Below, piece after piece: positions 35,859 through 45,693 of a stretch of DNA of 64,000 bases. The position numbers and the translations under genes are program-made. The stretch's first letter is position 1; every line of letters begins with the position of its first letter. A model generated the notes under the pieces. That model saw only the letters and a program-made list of their open reading frames with translations, searched no databases and was not told the origin of the DNA. The stretch is from Serpentinimonas raichei (GTDB lineage: Bacteria; Pseudomonadota; Gammaproteobacteria; Burkholderiales; Burkholderiaceae_C): NCBI RefSeq assembly GCF_000828895.1, contig NZ_AP014568.1, positions 1,743,858-1,807,857 on the forward strand, read 5' to 3'.

Positions 35859-37370
35859 ATGACCCTCACTCCCAAACCCTACCCCAGCGGACTGGTCTGG
35901 CTGCGGCGCGACCTGCGCGCCCACGACCACGCCGCGCTCACCCAAGCGCTGCGCCAGTGCCAGCGCGTTTGGTGCGCCTTTGTGTTCGACACCGACATCT
36001 TGCAGCCGCTGCTCGATCGGGGCTTGCGGGCCGATCGGCGCGTCGAGTTCATCCACGAGTCGCTGATCGACCTTGACGAACAACTGCGTGCACTCGGGCG
36101 CAGCAACGGCACCGAAGGCGTGGGGCTGCTGGTGCGCCACGGCCGCGCCAGCGAGGAAATCCCGCGCCTGGCCACGCAACTGGGCGTGCAGGCGGTGTAC
36201 GCCAACCTCGACCACGAGCCCGCCGCGCTGGCGCGCGATGCCCAGGTGCGCGGCGCGCTGGCTCATGCGGGCGTGCTGCTGCACATGGGCAAGGACCAGG
36301 TGGTGCGCGAACACCATGAAGTCTTGAACCAAGGCGGTCGGCCCTTTACTGTGTTCACGCCTTACAAAAAAGCCTGGCTGCAAACGCTCAGCCCCTCGGA
36401 TTTGCAGCCCCACCCCGTGGAGCGCTATGCCGACGCGCTGGCGCCCTGCCCGCCTGCTTTGAGCGCCGGGGTGCCAACACTGGAGGCGATTGGTTTTGTG
36501 CCCAGCAACCTGCGCGAGCTCAAGATCCGCACCGGCAGCCGTGGCGCGCTGGCGCTGCTGGAAGATTTTTTGGCGCGCATCGAGCACTATGGCCAGGCGC
36601 GCGACTACCCGGCCCTCAAAGGCCCGAGCTACCTGAGCGTGCACCTGCGCTTTGGCACCCTGAGCATCCGCCAGGTGGCGCGGCTGGCCCACGAGCTGCA
36701 CCAACAAGGCGTGGCCGGCGCCAGCACCTGGCTAAGCGAACTGATCTGGCGCGAGTTTTACCAGCAGATTCTGGCCCACTTCCCGCACGTGGTCGAGCGC
36801 GCCTTCAAGCCCGCCTACGACCGCATCCGCTGGGAGCACGGCAAGGCCGCGCAAGCGCACTTTGCCGCCTGGTGCGCGGGGCAGACCGGCTACCCGCTGG
36901 TGGACGCAGCCATGCACCAGCTCAATCAGACCGGCTACATGCACAACCGCTTGCGCATGGTGGCGGCCAGCTTTTTGTGCAAAGACTTGGGGCTGGACTG
37001 GCGCTGGGGCGAGCGCTATTTTGCCGAGCACCTGATCGACTTCGACCTGGCCTCCAACAACGGCGGCTGGCAGTGGTGCGCCTCCAGCGGCTGCGACGCC
37101 CAACCCTACTTTCGCATTTTCAACCCGGTGCTGCAGAGCGAAAAGTTCGACCCCCAAGGCAAGTTCATCCGGCGCTACCTGCCGCAACTGGCGCGTCTGC
37201 CCGAGCCGCGGCTGCACGCACCATGGCGCGCCCCGGCAGCCGAACTTGAAGCGGCTGGCGTGGCGCTGGGGCGCAACTACCCCAGCCCACTGGTGGACCA
37301 TTTCGAGGCGCGCCAGCTCACGCTGGAGCGCTACGCGGTGGTGCGCGCCGAGTCCGAACCCGCGGGCTGA
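35859..37370 (+). CDS. phrB: deoxyribodipyrimidine photolyase
   Basis: Blue-light flavoprotein that splits cyclobutane pyrimidine dimers. The 503 residues hold an N-terminal antenna domain (LVWLRRDLRAHDHAAL) and the FAD domain. FAD-domain motifs include GPSYLSVHLRFGTLSIRQV, WRWGERYFAEHLIDFDLASN and NNGGWQWCASSGCDAQPYF. The Trp electron chain looks intact. ATG 35859 is followed directly by the conserved start. Its last 40 bases overlap the 3' end of the oppositely oriented pilL gene. Confidence 0.96.
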   Translation: MTLTPKPYPSGLVWLRRDLRAHDHAALTQALRQCQRVWCAFVFDTDILQPLLDRGLRADRRVEFIHESLIDLDEQLRALGRSNGTEGVGLLVRHGRASEEIPRLATQLGVQAVYANLDHEPAALARDAQVRGALAHAGVLLHMGKDQVVREHHEVLNQGGRPFTVFTPYKKAWLQTLSPSDLQPHPVERYADALAPCPPALSAGVPTLEAIGFVPSNLRELKIRTGSRGALALLEDFLARIEHYGQARDYPALKGPSYLSVHLRFGTLSIRQVARLAHELHQQGVAGASTWLSELIWREFYQQILAHFPHVVERAFKPAYDRIRWEHGKAAQAHFAAWCAGQTGYPLVDAAMHQLNQTGYMHNRLRMVAASFLCKDLGLDWRWGERYFAEHLIDFDLASNNGGWQWCASSGCDAQPYFRIFNPVLQSEKFDPQGKFIRRYLPQLARLPEPRLHAPWRAPAAELEAAGVALGRNYPSPLVDHFEARQLTLERYAVVRAESEPAG

Positions 37371-40300
37371 GACCGGTGGGCCCGCACGCAGGCCGCATGC
37401 ACCAGCGCCAGCAGTTCGGGCTCGGCATAGGGCTTGCCCAGGTAGTGCTTGACCCCCAGCGCGTAGGCATGCTGACGGTGCTTGTCGGCCAGGCGCGAGG
37501 TGATCATGATGACTGGCAACTCGGCCCAACGCGGTTCTTGGCGCATTTGTTGCAGCAGCTCGAACCCGTCCATGCGCGGCATTTCGATGTCGCACAGCAA
37601 CAGCGCCGGGATCTCTTGGGCCAGCCGCTGCAGCGCTTGCACCCCGTCGGCCGCCAGCGCCACCCGGTAGCCCTCCCGCTGCAGCAGGCGTTGCGTGACG
37701 CGGCGCACCGTGATGGAATCGTCCACCACCAGCACCAGCGGCGCCGCCGCGGCTCCAGTGGGTGCGGCCTGTGCAACCGCAGCCTGCGCCAAAGTCGCTT
37801 GGCTGCGTTGCTGCTGCACCCAGTGGCGCGCCGCGTCGGCACACAAAGCGGTCAAGGCAACCGGGTTGTAGATCAGGCACACCGCCCCCGAGGTCAGGAC
37901 GGTGGCCCCGGCCAAGCCTGGCAGACCGGCCAAAGGGGGGCCCAAGGGTTTGAGCACCACCTCTTGCTGACCCAGCACCTCATCGACGTGCCAAGCCACC
38001 CGCTGGCCAGCGCTGTAGCACTCCAGCACCGACCACTGCCGCGCCAATTGCGACGGCTCGTCGGTGCTTTCGGCCGACAAGGCCAACAAGGCGCCGGCCC
38101 AATGAAAAGGCATCGGCCCGGTGTCGGCCGACCAGCGCGCGCTGGCATAGGCCGCCGTGAGGGCGTCGGCCTGCACCCGGTGCACCTGGTGCACCCAGTC
38201 GGCCGGCACACCAAAGACAAACTCACCGACCCGCACCATCAGCACCTGGCTAAAGCTGCTGCTGCGCGCCAACCAGAGCCGAAACGCGCAACCGCCTTCG
38301 GGGGGTGCCAGGCAGTCGATGCGCCCGCCCAATGCCAGCACCTCGTTGCGCACCGCGTCCAGCCCAATGCCGCGCCCGGCCACCTCGGTGACTGCGCTGG
38401 CGGTGCTCAGGCCCACGGCAAAAATCAGCTGCTGGGCAGCTTCGAGGCTCCACGGCTGCGCCTGCGCATGCAGACCCAAGGCGAGGGCGCGTTGGCGTAT
38501 GCGCTCGCTGTCGAGCCCGGCGCCGTCGTCGCTGACCGTGATCGAGAGGTCGTTGTCGTGCGCTTGCAGCGCAATCACGATCCGACCCGGCATCGATTTG
38601 CCCAACTGGTGGCGCTGCACATCGGTTTCCAAGCCATGCACCACGGCGTTGCGCAACAGGTGTTCGAGCACGGGCGCCAAGCGCTCGAGCAGGCCGCGCT
38701 CCACTTCGATCTCGCCCTGCTGGATCTGCAGCTCGACTGTCTTGTCACAGTCTTCGGCCGCCAAGCGCACCGTGCGCTGCAGGCGCTCGGTCAGCGAGTC
38801 AAAAGCCACCAGCCGGCTGCGCAGCAAATCGCGTTGCAGCTCGCGGGTCTGACGCGTTTGTGCGGCCAAATTGCCCTCGGCCGACTGCATGGCGCGTTGC
38901 AACTGGTGTTGCACCGTGGCCACGTCGTTGACGGCCTCCGCCATCAAACGCGTGAGCTCTTGGGGCCGGGTGTAGCGGTCGAGTTCGAGCGGGTCGAAAC
39001 CCGTTTCGGTGGCAGCGCTGGGCACGCCCGTGGGCGACAAAGGGGTCTCGGTCTGCAGCTCGAGCTCGCGCAACTGGCTGCGCAATCGGGCCACGTTGGA
39101 GGCCATGTCTTGGAACGAACGGCGCACGAGCAAGAGGTCTGCCTCGAGCCGGGTGCGGCTGTGGCTGACGTCGGCCGCATGCAAAACGAGGCGATCGAGC
39201 CAGTCGGCGCGCACCCGCAGGGTATGGCTTGTCGTGGACGGCTGGGCCGCTTCGGACCAAAACCCAGTGCTCTGGTGGCTGCTTGGGCGCTGCACTGGCT
39301 CGGCACTGACTTTGACGCTGCTGCGGCGCAATTGCGTCAAATCAGATGCAATTTTGTCAAATTCTGGCTGCAAGGCGCGCAGGGCCTCGGATTGCGGCAC
39401 CTCGGGCAGCGCCAGCAACTCGCTTTCGAGCCGGTGCAGCCGCTCGCCCAGTTGCAAGGCCCCTGCCAGCCGGGCACTGCCCTTGAAGGTGTGCAAAAGG
39501 CGCAACAACTCGCTGCGCGCTGTGTTGTGCTGCGGACGGGCCGACCACTGGCGCAGCGCCGAATGCAGCTGCGGCAACAGCAACTGGGCCTCGTCCTCGA
39601 AAACCGCGAACAAATCGGGGTCGAGCGCGAAAGCGGCCGGGGATTCGATCAGCGTTCGCAGGGCGCTTGCAGACCCGCGTTCGGTCTGACCCAAGGACTG
39701 CGACCCGGCAGGCAGCGCCACGCTGGCCAGCCCGGCCAAGATTTCGGCGGAAGGGTCGCGCAAAATACCGGCTGCGAATTGGTGCAAGATGCCTTGCACT
39801 TGCTGCACCGCCTCAGTCAGGAGCGCATGCGCCGCGAGCACTGGGTGGGTGGATGAAGCATGGATTTTTCCTGCATCAGGCCGCGCCGCCAAGCGTTCAA
39901 GCGCCTGCTCGATCGCACGCGCCAGCTGCGCCAATCCTTCGTGGCCCACCGTGGCCGCCCCCCCTGCCAGCGCATGGGCCAGTTGCGACAGCAGCTCCCA
40001 TTGGCTTGGTTCGGCCTCGACCGAGCTTGCGCCGGGCCGCAGCGCCGCCAAGCCTTGCAGCAGCCGCTGCAACCAGTTGTCGGCCTCGGTCAAAAAAACG
40101 TTGAATAGATCGAGATCGATGCGCAGCGTCCCGACCAGCTTGACCGGCTGATCGAGCACCGGCGGCATGGTCAAGGCTTCGCGCAACACCGGCACCTGCT
40201 CGGGCTTTGGTGGCAAACGAGGCGGCAAGGTGGTCGTCGCGTCCAGCGGCACGGCAGGCGGCGCTGGTGGGGCCGGTGGAGCGGGTGGGGCAGAAAGCGG

Positions 40301-42556
40301 CTCGTCGGTGGCCAGCGGCGACTCAAGGCCCAGTGCCAACCGAATCTGCTGCAGCGCGGCACCGCACTGCAGCAACACATCCGGACTGGCCGGCAGGCGA
40401 TCGGCCAGCCGCACATTGAGCACCTGCTCCATAGTCCAAGCCAACTGCCCCACCGCGGTTTGCCCGACCATGCGGGCGCTGCCCTTGAGGGTGTGAAAGG
40501 CACGGCGCACGGCCAGCAGCTCGGGCGCACTGCTGGGCTGGCTGTGCAACTGGGCCATGCCCTGCTCGATCTGCTCACACAGGGCTTGTGCCTCGGCCAC
40601 AAAAACCCCAAGCATGTCGTCGTCGCTGTCGTCGCCGCTGTCAGCGGTGGCTGGCGCTTGCACTGCCTGCGCGGGCGGTGGCGCATGGGGCTGCAGCTCG
40701 GGGGGCAAAGCCGCACTCGCGGGGGGCGTTTCGGCACCGTTCTGTGGCAGCGCTGTGGCTGCCGAGGCCGTGGGCATCAGCGCCTGCAGGCGTTCAGTGG
40801 CCGGGTCGAATGCAAAAGCAGCGGCCGCCTTGCGCCCGGCTTGCTGCGCCAAGGCCTCCAGCATCAGCCCCAAGGCCGAAAAATTGTGCGCCAGCCACTG
40901 CGTGGACTCGGGCTCGGGCGGTGGCGATTCGGCTGCGGAATCCAGCGCCCAAAGTCGGCGCCGCATGGCGCCAAGGGTTGCCACCACCGGCTCCAAATCC
41001 AGCCATTCGGCCACTTTTTGCAGGGCGTCGATGCGCGACCAGATGCCGTCCGGCATGTCCATCGGGGCGCTTTGCGTGTTCGAGAGCCAATCATCCAGTG
41101 CCCGCTCGACCTCGATCAAATCGCCCCGCATCTGCAACAGCAGGGCCGCTTGGCTTTGGCGCTCGCTAAAACCCCGGTAGCGCTCGACCATCCACAGCGG
41201 GGTGTGCGCCAAGGGCAAGCCCAAGGCGCAGTTGTGCAAGCGCTCCATCAGGTCTTGCTGGCGCGTGCGCCATGCGCCGTCGTGGGCATCGAAGTCGTCG
41301 AGCTCGGCCCCCAAACACAGCAGGCTGCTGCAAACCTCCAAGGCCAAGCCAGACGGCCAAGTGGCTGGGTCGTGCTTGAGTTGCTCAGCCAACTCGGACC
41401 ATGTGCGGCTCCAGGAGCGGTCGGCTGGGGCCGGCTCGGATGAAAACGGGGACAAGGCGTCGAGGCAAGTGCCCAAGCGCTGCAAAGCGAGCCCGGCCGC
41501 TGCGCTGCTGTCTCCTGCGCTCCAGCGCTCCCACGCCTGCTGGGCCGCATTGAGCGCAGCAAGTGCTTGGTGCAGACTAAGCGCATCCCTCTGCCCCAAC
41601 GGCTCCTGCTCTGGCAGCGCACCAGCGGCTGGCCGCTGCCAAGCATAAGTCTGCCAAATTGCGCTGAAATACGCCCAGTCTGGCCGCTGCCGATCAAGCG
41701 GCACGCGAGCGATCAGATACAAGAGTTCATGGGTGGGCCGCGCCCATTGCTCGACACGGCCCGATTCCATGGCCTTGTACTGTGACAGGACGCCGGCCAC
41801 AGCCCGCTTGAGGTAGACGCTGTCGGTCAGGCCCTCACCGCTCAGGGCTTCGAAACAGGCCGCAGCGGCGAGCCAGTATTGCTGCGCCTCGGCTCCAGTG
41901 GCTGCGCGCGCCAAGCCCCCGGCCAGCGGCACCAAAGCGGCTGCGGCAAGCGGGTCTCGGTTTTTGACCACCGCCAACACATGGCGCTCGATCCGGGTGC
42001 GCAGCGCCGGCTCTGGGTTCAGTGGGGCTGGCGCTTGGTCGGGCACGGGTGCATGGCGCGGCTCGCAGTCCCATAAATCGGCCGGATGGATGCGCACCGC
42101 ACCGGCCAACTGCTGCCAAGCCAGGTAGGTGGGAAACAGGGCATCGGACGAGACCGGGCGCTGGCGCAACTCCCGCCAGAGGCAGTCTCGCAATACCCGA
42201 CAGCCGGCGCTTACGGCTGCCGCCGCCTCGGCAGTGGCCAGCGCGGGCTTTAGTGTCAGTTGCCTGACCGCCGACTCGAGGGCACGCAAGGTTCGCGCCG
42301 CAGCGCTCAGCTCCACCAATTCAAGCGCACCCACCGCCTGGTGCAACTGTTGGCCCAGCAGGCGCAGCTCGCTGCTGTCGACCTCGGCCAAATCGCCGCC
42401 CCGTGCCGCAGCGTTGTCGGACACAAAGCGCTGCAGCGTGGCGTCGGCGGCTTCAAGGCACTGGTGCAGTTCCTCAAAGACCCAACTCAAAGGGCCGCTG
42501 TCGCTCGCGGGAACAGGGGCGAAGGCTGGCGGCGCAGCACCGTTGGGGGCGTTCAT
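37331..42556 (-). CDS. pilL: hybrid chemosensory histidine kinase PilL/ChpA
   Basis: CheA-like core of the Pil-Chp system that controls twitching motility. The product is about 1741 residues. The N-terminal ~640 residues are helical and weakly conserved. Hpt domains follow, with candidate phospho-His in HTLKGSARM (about 690), LAHALAGGAAT (about 864, degenerate) and HTFKGSARL (about 1024). The kinase domain has LLRNAVVHGLE (about 1304), DDGAGLD and GRGIGLDAV. A CheW-like domain and a C-terminal receiver with LLLCDIEMPRMDG (about 1659) close the protein. ATG 42556 is preferred; GTG 42568 is possible. It follows pilJ by 14 bases. Confidence 0.95.
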   Translation of the reverse strand: MNAPNGAAPPAFAPVPASDSGPLSWVFEELHQCLEAADATLQRFVSDNAAARGGDLAEVDSSELRLLGQQLHQAVGALELVELSAAARTLRALESAVRQLTLKPALATAEAAAAVSAGCRVLRDCLWRELRQRPVSSDALFPTYLAWQQLAGAVRIHPADLWDCEPRHAPVPDQAPAPLNPEPALRTRIERHVLAVVKNRDPLAAAALVPLAGGLARAATGAEAQQYWLAAAACFEALSGEGLTDSVYLKRAVAGVLSQYKAMESGRVEQWARPTHELLYLIARVPLDRQRPDWAYFSAIWQTYAWQRPAAGALPEQEPLGQRDALSLHQALAALNAAQQAWERWSAGDSSAAAGLALQRLGTCLDALSPFSSEPAPADRSWSRTWSELAEQLKHDPATWPSGLALEVCSSLLCLGAELDDFDAHDGAWRTRQQDLMERLHNCALGLPLAHTPLWMVERYRGFSERQSQAALLLQMRGDLIEVERALDDWLSNTQSAPMDMPDGIWSRIDALQKVAEWLDLEPVVATLGAMRRRLWALDSAAESPPPEPESTQWLAHNFSALGLMLEALAQQAGRKAAAAFAFDPATERLQALMPTASAATALPQNGAETPPASAALPPELQPHAPPPAQAVQAPATADSGDDSDDDMLGVFVAEAQALCEQIEQGMAQLHSQPSSAPELLAVRRAFHTLKGSARMVGQTAVGQLAWTMEQVLNVRLADRLPASPDVLLQCGAALQQIRLALGLESPLATDEPLSAPPAPPAPPAPPAVPLDATTTLPPRLPPKPEQVPVLREALTMPPVLDQPVKLVGTLRIDLDLFNVFLTEADNWLQRLLQGLAALRPGASSVEAEPSQWELLSQLAHALAGGAATVGHEGLAQLARAIEQALERLAARPDAGKIHASSTHPVLAAHALLTEAVQQVQGILHQFAAGILRDPSAEILAGLASVALPAGSQSLGQTERGSASALRTLIESPAAFALDPDLFAVFEDEAQLLLPQLHSALRQWSARPQHNTARSELLRLLHTFKGSARLAGALQLGERLHRLESELLALPEVPQSEALRALQPEFDKIASDLTQLRRSSVKVSAEPVQRPSSHQSTGFWSEAAQPSTTSHTLRVRADWLDRLVLHAADVSHSRTRLEADLLLVRRSFQDMASNVARLRSQLRELELQTETPLSPTGVPSAATETGFDPLELDRYTRPQELTRLMAEAVNDVATVQHQLQRAMQSAEGNLAAQTRQTRELQRDLLRSRLVAFDSLTERLQRTVRLAAEDCDKTVELQIQQGEIEVERGLLERLAPVLEHLLRNAVVHGLETDVQRHQLGKSMPGRIVIALQAHDNDLSITVSDDGAGLDSERIRQRALALGLHAQAQPWSLEAAQQLIFAVGLSTASAVTEVAGRGIGLDAVRNEVLALGGRIDCLAPPEGGCAFRLWLARSSSFSQVLMVRVGEFVFGVPADWVHQVHRVQADALTAAYASARWSADTGPMPFHWAGALLALSAESTDEPSQLARQWSVLECYSAGQRVAWHVDEVLGQQEVVLKPLGPPLAGLPGLAGATVLTSGAVCLIYNPVALTALCADAARHWVQQQRSQATLAQAAVAQAAPTGAAAAPLVLVVDDSITVRRVTQRLLQREGYRVALAADGVQALQRLAQEIPALLLCDIEMPRMDGFELLQQMRQEPRWAELPVIMITSRLADKHRQHAYALGVKHYLGKPYAEPELLALVHAACVRAHRSQPAGSDSARTTA

Positions 42557-42570
42557 GGCGGGTATCACGC

Positions 42571-43977
42571 CTAGGCAATCGTAAAGCGGGCCACCGACAT
42601 GCGCAGCTCGTTGGCCAACTGAGTCAACTCGCGCAATTGCTGCACCGTGGCACGGGTGCCTTCACCGGTTTGCTCGGTGACGACAAAAATGCGCTGAATC
42701 TGGTTCGCCGTTTGCCCTGCCAGCTCGGCCTCATGGGTCGCCGAGGTGGCGATTTGCACAATCAAGTCGGCCACCTGGAACGACAAGCGGTCGATTTCTG
42801 CCAGCGCCGCACCGGCGTTGTCAGAGCGCCGCGTGCCTTCGACCACCTCGCGGGTGGAGCGCTCCATGGCCAGCACGGTGTCTTGGGTGTCGGTCTGAAT
42901 GGCGCGCACCCGGGCCGTGATCTGGCGCGTCGCTTCGGCGCTGCGCTCGGCCAGCCGTTGCACCTCTTCGGCCACCACCGAAAAGCCGCGCCCGGCCTCG
43001 CCCGCTGCGGCGGCTTGGATGGTGGCGTTGAGCGCCAGCACCTGCGTTTGTTCGGCCAGGTCATCGATGAACTCGGTGATTTCGCCAATCTCTTGCGAGG
43101 ACTCGCCCAGGCGCTTGATGCGTTTGGCCGTCTCTTGCATCTGGTGGCGAATGCGGTTCATGCCCTCGATGGCCTCATGCACCGCACGCGACCCGGTTTC
43201 GGCCGCCACGCGGGATTGGCGCGCCGCGCTGGCCGCACCCTGGGCCTGTTGCGACACGTGGCTGATGCGGGCAGCAATGTCGAGCACCGATTGCGAGGTT
43301 TGTCGAATCTCGTGCAGCTGCTCGGTCGAAGCGGCCAGCAGCTTGATGGAGGTGTCTTCAGCCCGCTCGGTGGTTTCGCCCACCCGCAGGGTGGTGATTT
43401 GCACCTGCTGCACCAAACTGCGCAGCTCTTCGACGGTGTAGTTGACCGAATCGGCAATGGCCCCGGTCACGTCTTCGCTCACCGTGGCTTGCTGCGTCAG
43501 ATCGCCCTCGGCCACCAGCTGCAGTTCGTTCATCAGTCGCAGAATGGCGGCTTGTGCCGCATCGTTGATGCGCCGCGCTTCCAGCTCTTGGGCGCGCGCC
43601 AGCGCCTCGGATTGCACCAAGGCCTGCTGTTGCGCCACGGCAGCCCGTTGCAGCTGAGCCAGCATGACCAGTGCGCACAGCACCGCCGCGAAACCAAAGC
43701 CAGCCGCCACCACGCCCCAAGCCCCTATGGGCAAATTGTGCGGCACCGCCCACTCGGGATTGAACCAGCCCTGCATCGCCGCCAGCACCATCAGCATCAG
43801 GGACAGCAACAAACTGACCCACCAGTGACTCGCGCCCCACCAAGACAGGTCCTCCGTCGCGATTCCCTCTGCAGGTTCCTCGCCGGGCTTTACATCGTGC
43901 ACAACGACAGCAGCCGCCGCCTCGGCCGGCGTGCTGTCGACCTTGGCAGGGAATAAACGACGCAACACAGCAAACAT
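42571..43977 (-). CDS. pilJ: PilJ-type methyl-accepting protein lacking a periplasmic sensor domain
   Basis: Chemoreceptor of the Pil-Chp system. The 468-residue product has two membrane helices (about 52-70 and 84-106) joined by only a short loop. A HAMP-like stretch ([23 protein letters not shown]) follows, then the MCP signalling hairpin with [34 protein letters not shown]. Typical PilJ proteins exceed 650 residues and carry a duplicated periplasmic domain, which is missing here. The cytoplasmic tip is well kept, so it should still engage PilI and PilL. ATG 43977 is chosen; sequence upstream is non-conserved. Confidence 0.9.
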   Translation of the reverse strand: MFAVLRRLFPAKVDSTPAEAAAAVVVHDVKPGEEPAEGIATEDLSWWGASHWWVSLLLSLMLMVLAAMQGWFNPEWAVPHNLPIGAWGVVAAGFGFAAVLCALVMLAQLQRAAVAQQQALVQSEALARAQELEARRINDAAQAAILRLMNELQLVAEGDLTQQATVSEDVTGAIADSVNYTVEELRSLVQQVQITTLRVGETTERAEDTSIKLLAASTEQLHEIRQTSQSVLDIAARISHVSQQAQGAASAARQSRVAAETGSRAVHEAIEGMNRIRHQMQETAKRIKRLGESSQEIGEITEFIDDLAEQTQVLALNATIQAAAAGEAGRGFSVVAEEVQRLAERSAEATRQITARVRAIQTDTQDTVLAMERSTREVVEGTRRSDNAGAALAEIDRLSFQVADLIVQIATSATHEAELAGQTANQIQRIFVVTEQTGEGTRATVQQLRELTQLANELRMSVARFTIA

Positions 43978-43985
43978 GGGCGACC

Positions 43986-44567
43986 TCAGGTGAGCAGCGG
44001 CACAGCAGGCACGGCAGGCACAGAACGGGAAAATCCGGGCATAAGCAAATTTTGGAACACCGCTGACGCGCAAAGCGCATGCAAATCCAGCTCCAGCCAC
44101 TGCTCGCCTTGGGCATCGCGAGCAAGGCGACTGATCCCAGACAAGTAGCGGCCCTGGGCGGACTCGAACTCCAAATCATTTTCGTGGCGCAAACCGTACA
44201 GCCGATCGACGCACAGCGCCGCATGGACGCCCATGGCAGGGTTGAAGCCCACCCAATAGGCGCCTGCCTGCTCAAAGGGCGTGGGTGCTTGGGGGGCGCA
44301 ATCGAGCAGCCGCACCCAATCAAAAATCAGGCACATGGTGCCACGCATATCGGCCACGCCAACCACCCAAGGCTGGCAGTGCGGCAGCCGCTGCAACGGC
44401 GTCGGAGCAAAAATTTCACCCGCTTGTGAAAGCGGCAACAAAGCGCGCACACCCTGAAAAGCCAGCGCCAGCCACCCCGCCTGCTGGGGCCGTTGAGCAG
44501 ACTCGGCCAGCTTGCGGGCCAGCTCGGCCTCGAAAGACTGCAGCGAGGGGCGCTTGGAAGGATTCAT
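43986..44567 (-). CDS. pilI: CheW-like adaptor PilI
   Basis: Couples PilJ to the PilL kinase. The 193-residue protein has a CheW fold: [19 protein letters not shown], then [22 protein letters not shown] and the C-terminal [13 protein letters not shown]. The N-terminal 30 residues are a hydrophilic extension. It lies between pilH (21 bases) and pilJ (8 bases) in the pilGHIJL order. Confidence 0.92.
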   Translation of the reverse strand: MNPSKRPSLQSFEAELARKLAESAQRPQQAGWLALAFQGVRALLPLSQAGEIFAPTPLQRLPHCQPWVVGVADMRGTMCLIFDWVRLLDCAPQAPTPFEQAGAYWVGFNPAMGVHAALCVDRLYGLRHENDLEFESAQGRYLSGISRLARDAQGEQWLELDLHALCASAVFQNLLMPGFSRSVPAVPAVPLLT

Positions 44568-44588
44568 GGGAAGGATCTGGCTGCGCCT

Positions 44589-44951
44589 TTAGGCCAGCGA
44601 CTGGATGCGGGCCAACAGCAACTGGGTATCAACCGGCTTGGTGAAATAGTCGAGCGCGCCTTGGCGCAAGCCCCATGCCCGGTCCGACTCCAGGTTTTTG
44701 CTGGAACAGATAAACACCGGAACCTTGCCGTACTGCGGGTGGCGTGCCAAGTTGCGCGTGAGGGAAAAGCCGTTGGTGCCGGGCATCACCACGTCCATCA
44801 AAATCAGGTCCGGCAAGAGCTTGCCCAGCTCTTGCATCGCTTCATCGGCATTTTGCGCCGTGCGCACCCGGTAGCCACTGCGCCAAAGGAATTTGCACAT
44901 ATGGAGCAATTCGGTGCGCGAATCGTCAATCAGAAGGATGTTTCGAACCAT
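44589..44951 (-). CDS. pilH: twitching motility response regulator PilH
   Basis: Single-domain receiver of the Pil-Chp system. The 120 residues MVRNILLIDDSRTELLHM... contain acidic pair DD, the phospho-Asp in LILMDVVMPGTNGF, Ser in FICSSKN and Lys in YFTKPVD. In Pseudomonas PilH opposes or drains PilG signalling, and the same is inferred here. ATG 44951 starts exactly at the receiver fold. It lies 16 bases after pilG. Confidence 0.93.
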   Translation of the reverse strand: MVRNILLIDDSRTELLHMCKFLWRSGYRVRTAQNADEAMQELGKLLPDLILMDVVMPGTNGFSLTRNLARHPQYGKVPVFICSSKNLESDRAWGLRQGALDYFTKPVDTQLLLARIQSLA

Positions 44952-44967
44952 GGCACAGACAAGAAGG

Positions 44968-45369
44968 TCAGGAAGCGGTTGGCAAAAACGCCGCATGTTG
45001 CTGCACGGCCTGCAGCAACTGCTTGCGGTCAAAGGGTTTGCCCAAGTGGTCGTGGGCACCCGCCAAGCGACCGCGGGCCAAGTCAAAGACACCGTCTTTG
45101 GATGACAGCATCAGCACCGGTACGTGGGCAAAGCGGGGATTGCGCCGAATGATGGCGCAAGTTTGATAACCGTCGAGGCGCGGCATCAGGATGTCGCAAA
45201 ACACCAGGTCGGGCATGAAATCGTGCAACAAGGCCAGCGCCTGGTAGCCGTCTTCGGCCAGCAACACCTCGTGGCCGCCTTCGCGCAAAAACCGTTCGGC
45301 GCAGTGGCGCACAGTTTGGCTGTCATCGACCACCAGCACTTTGCAAGATCTTTTGAAGGTTTCCAGCAT
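44968..45369 (-). CDS. pilG: twitching motility response regulator PilG
   Basis: Receiver-domain output protein of the Pil-Chp system, linked in other bacteria to pilus extension. The 133 residues include KVLVVDDSQTVRHCAERF, phospho-Asp in LVFCDILMPRLDGYQ, Ser in LMLSSKDG and Lys in HLGKPFDRKQ. It is first of the pilGHIJ-pilL run. A 59-base gap separates it from rubredoxin upstream on the same strand. Confidence 0.93.
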   Translation of the reverse strand: MLETFKRSCKVLVVDDSQTVRHCAERFLREGGHEVLLAEDGYQALALLHDFMPDLVFCDILMPRLDGYQTCAIIRRNPRFAHVPVLMLSSKDGVFDLARGRLAGAHDHLGKPFDRKQLLQAVQQHAAFLPTAS

Positions 45370-45428
45370 GACACGTCTTGGTGGTTCGGCCTAGGCACCC
45401 AACTGGCTCAAGAGCGGCCGCACAGCCA

Positions 45429-45602
45429 TCACAAAGCCACCATTTCAAAGTCGTCCTTGCGCCCGCCACACTCGGGGCAGGTCCAGTTCATGGGCACATC
45501 TTCCCAGCGCGTGCCGGGGGCCAAGCCGTGCTCGGGCGCACCCGCCGCCTCGTCGTAAACCCAGCCGCAGATCAGGCACATCCAAGTTTTGTGAGCGCTC
45601 AT
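45429..45602 (-). CDS. rubredoxin
   Basis: Small iron-only electron carrier. The 57-residue product has CLICGWVYDEA near the N-terminus and CPECGGRKDDFE near the C-terminus, the two Cys-x2-Cys pairs that bind one iron, with the aromatic Tyr and Trp of the family. ATG 45602 gives standard length. It lies upstream of pilG and divergent from thiD; the same rubredoxin-thiD-hemL order occurs widely in Burkholderiales. Its redox partner is unknown. Confidence 0.95.
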   Translation of the reverse strand: MSAHKTWMCLICGWVYDEAAGAPEHGLAPGTRWEDVPMNWTCPECGGRKDDFEMVAL

Positions 45603-45615
45603 GATTTAAAAGTGC

Positions 45616-45644
45616 TTGACATAGAATGCACTCATTGTATCCAG
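45616..45644. promoter_or_regulatory. possible divergent promoter region of rubredoxin and thiD
   Basis: In the 91-base gap the plus strand has TTGACA (45616-45621) with a weak TATCCA 16 bases on. The minus strand has TACAAT (45635-45640) as a possible -10 for rubredoxin. Assignment to either gene is tentative. Confidence 0.35.
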
Positions 45645-45693
45645 CCCCACCGGCTTTTCTAGGTCTAGGCCGCCAGCGACCCAGCCGCCTTGC

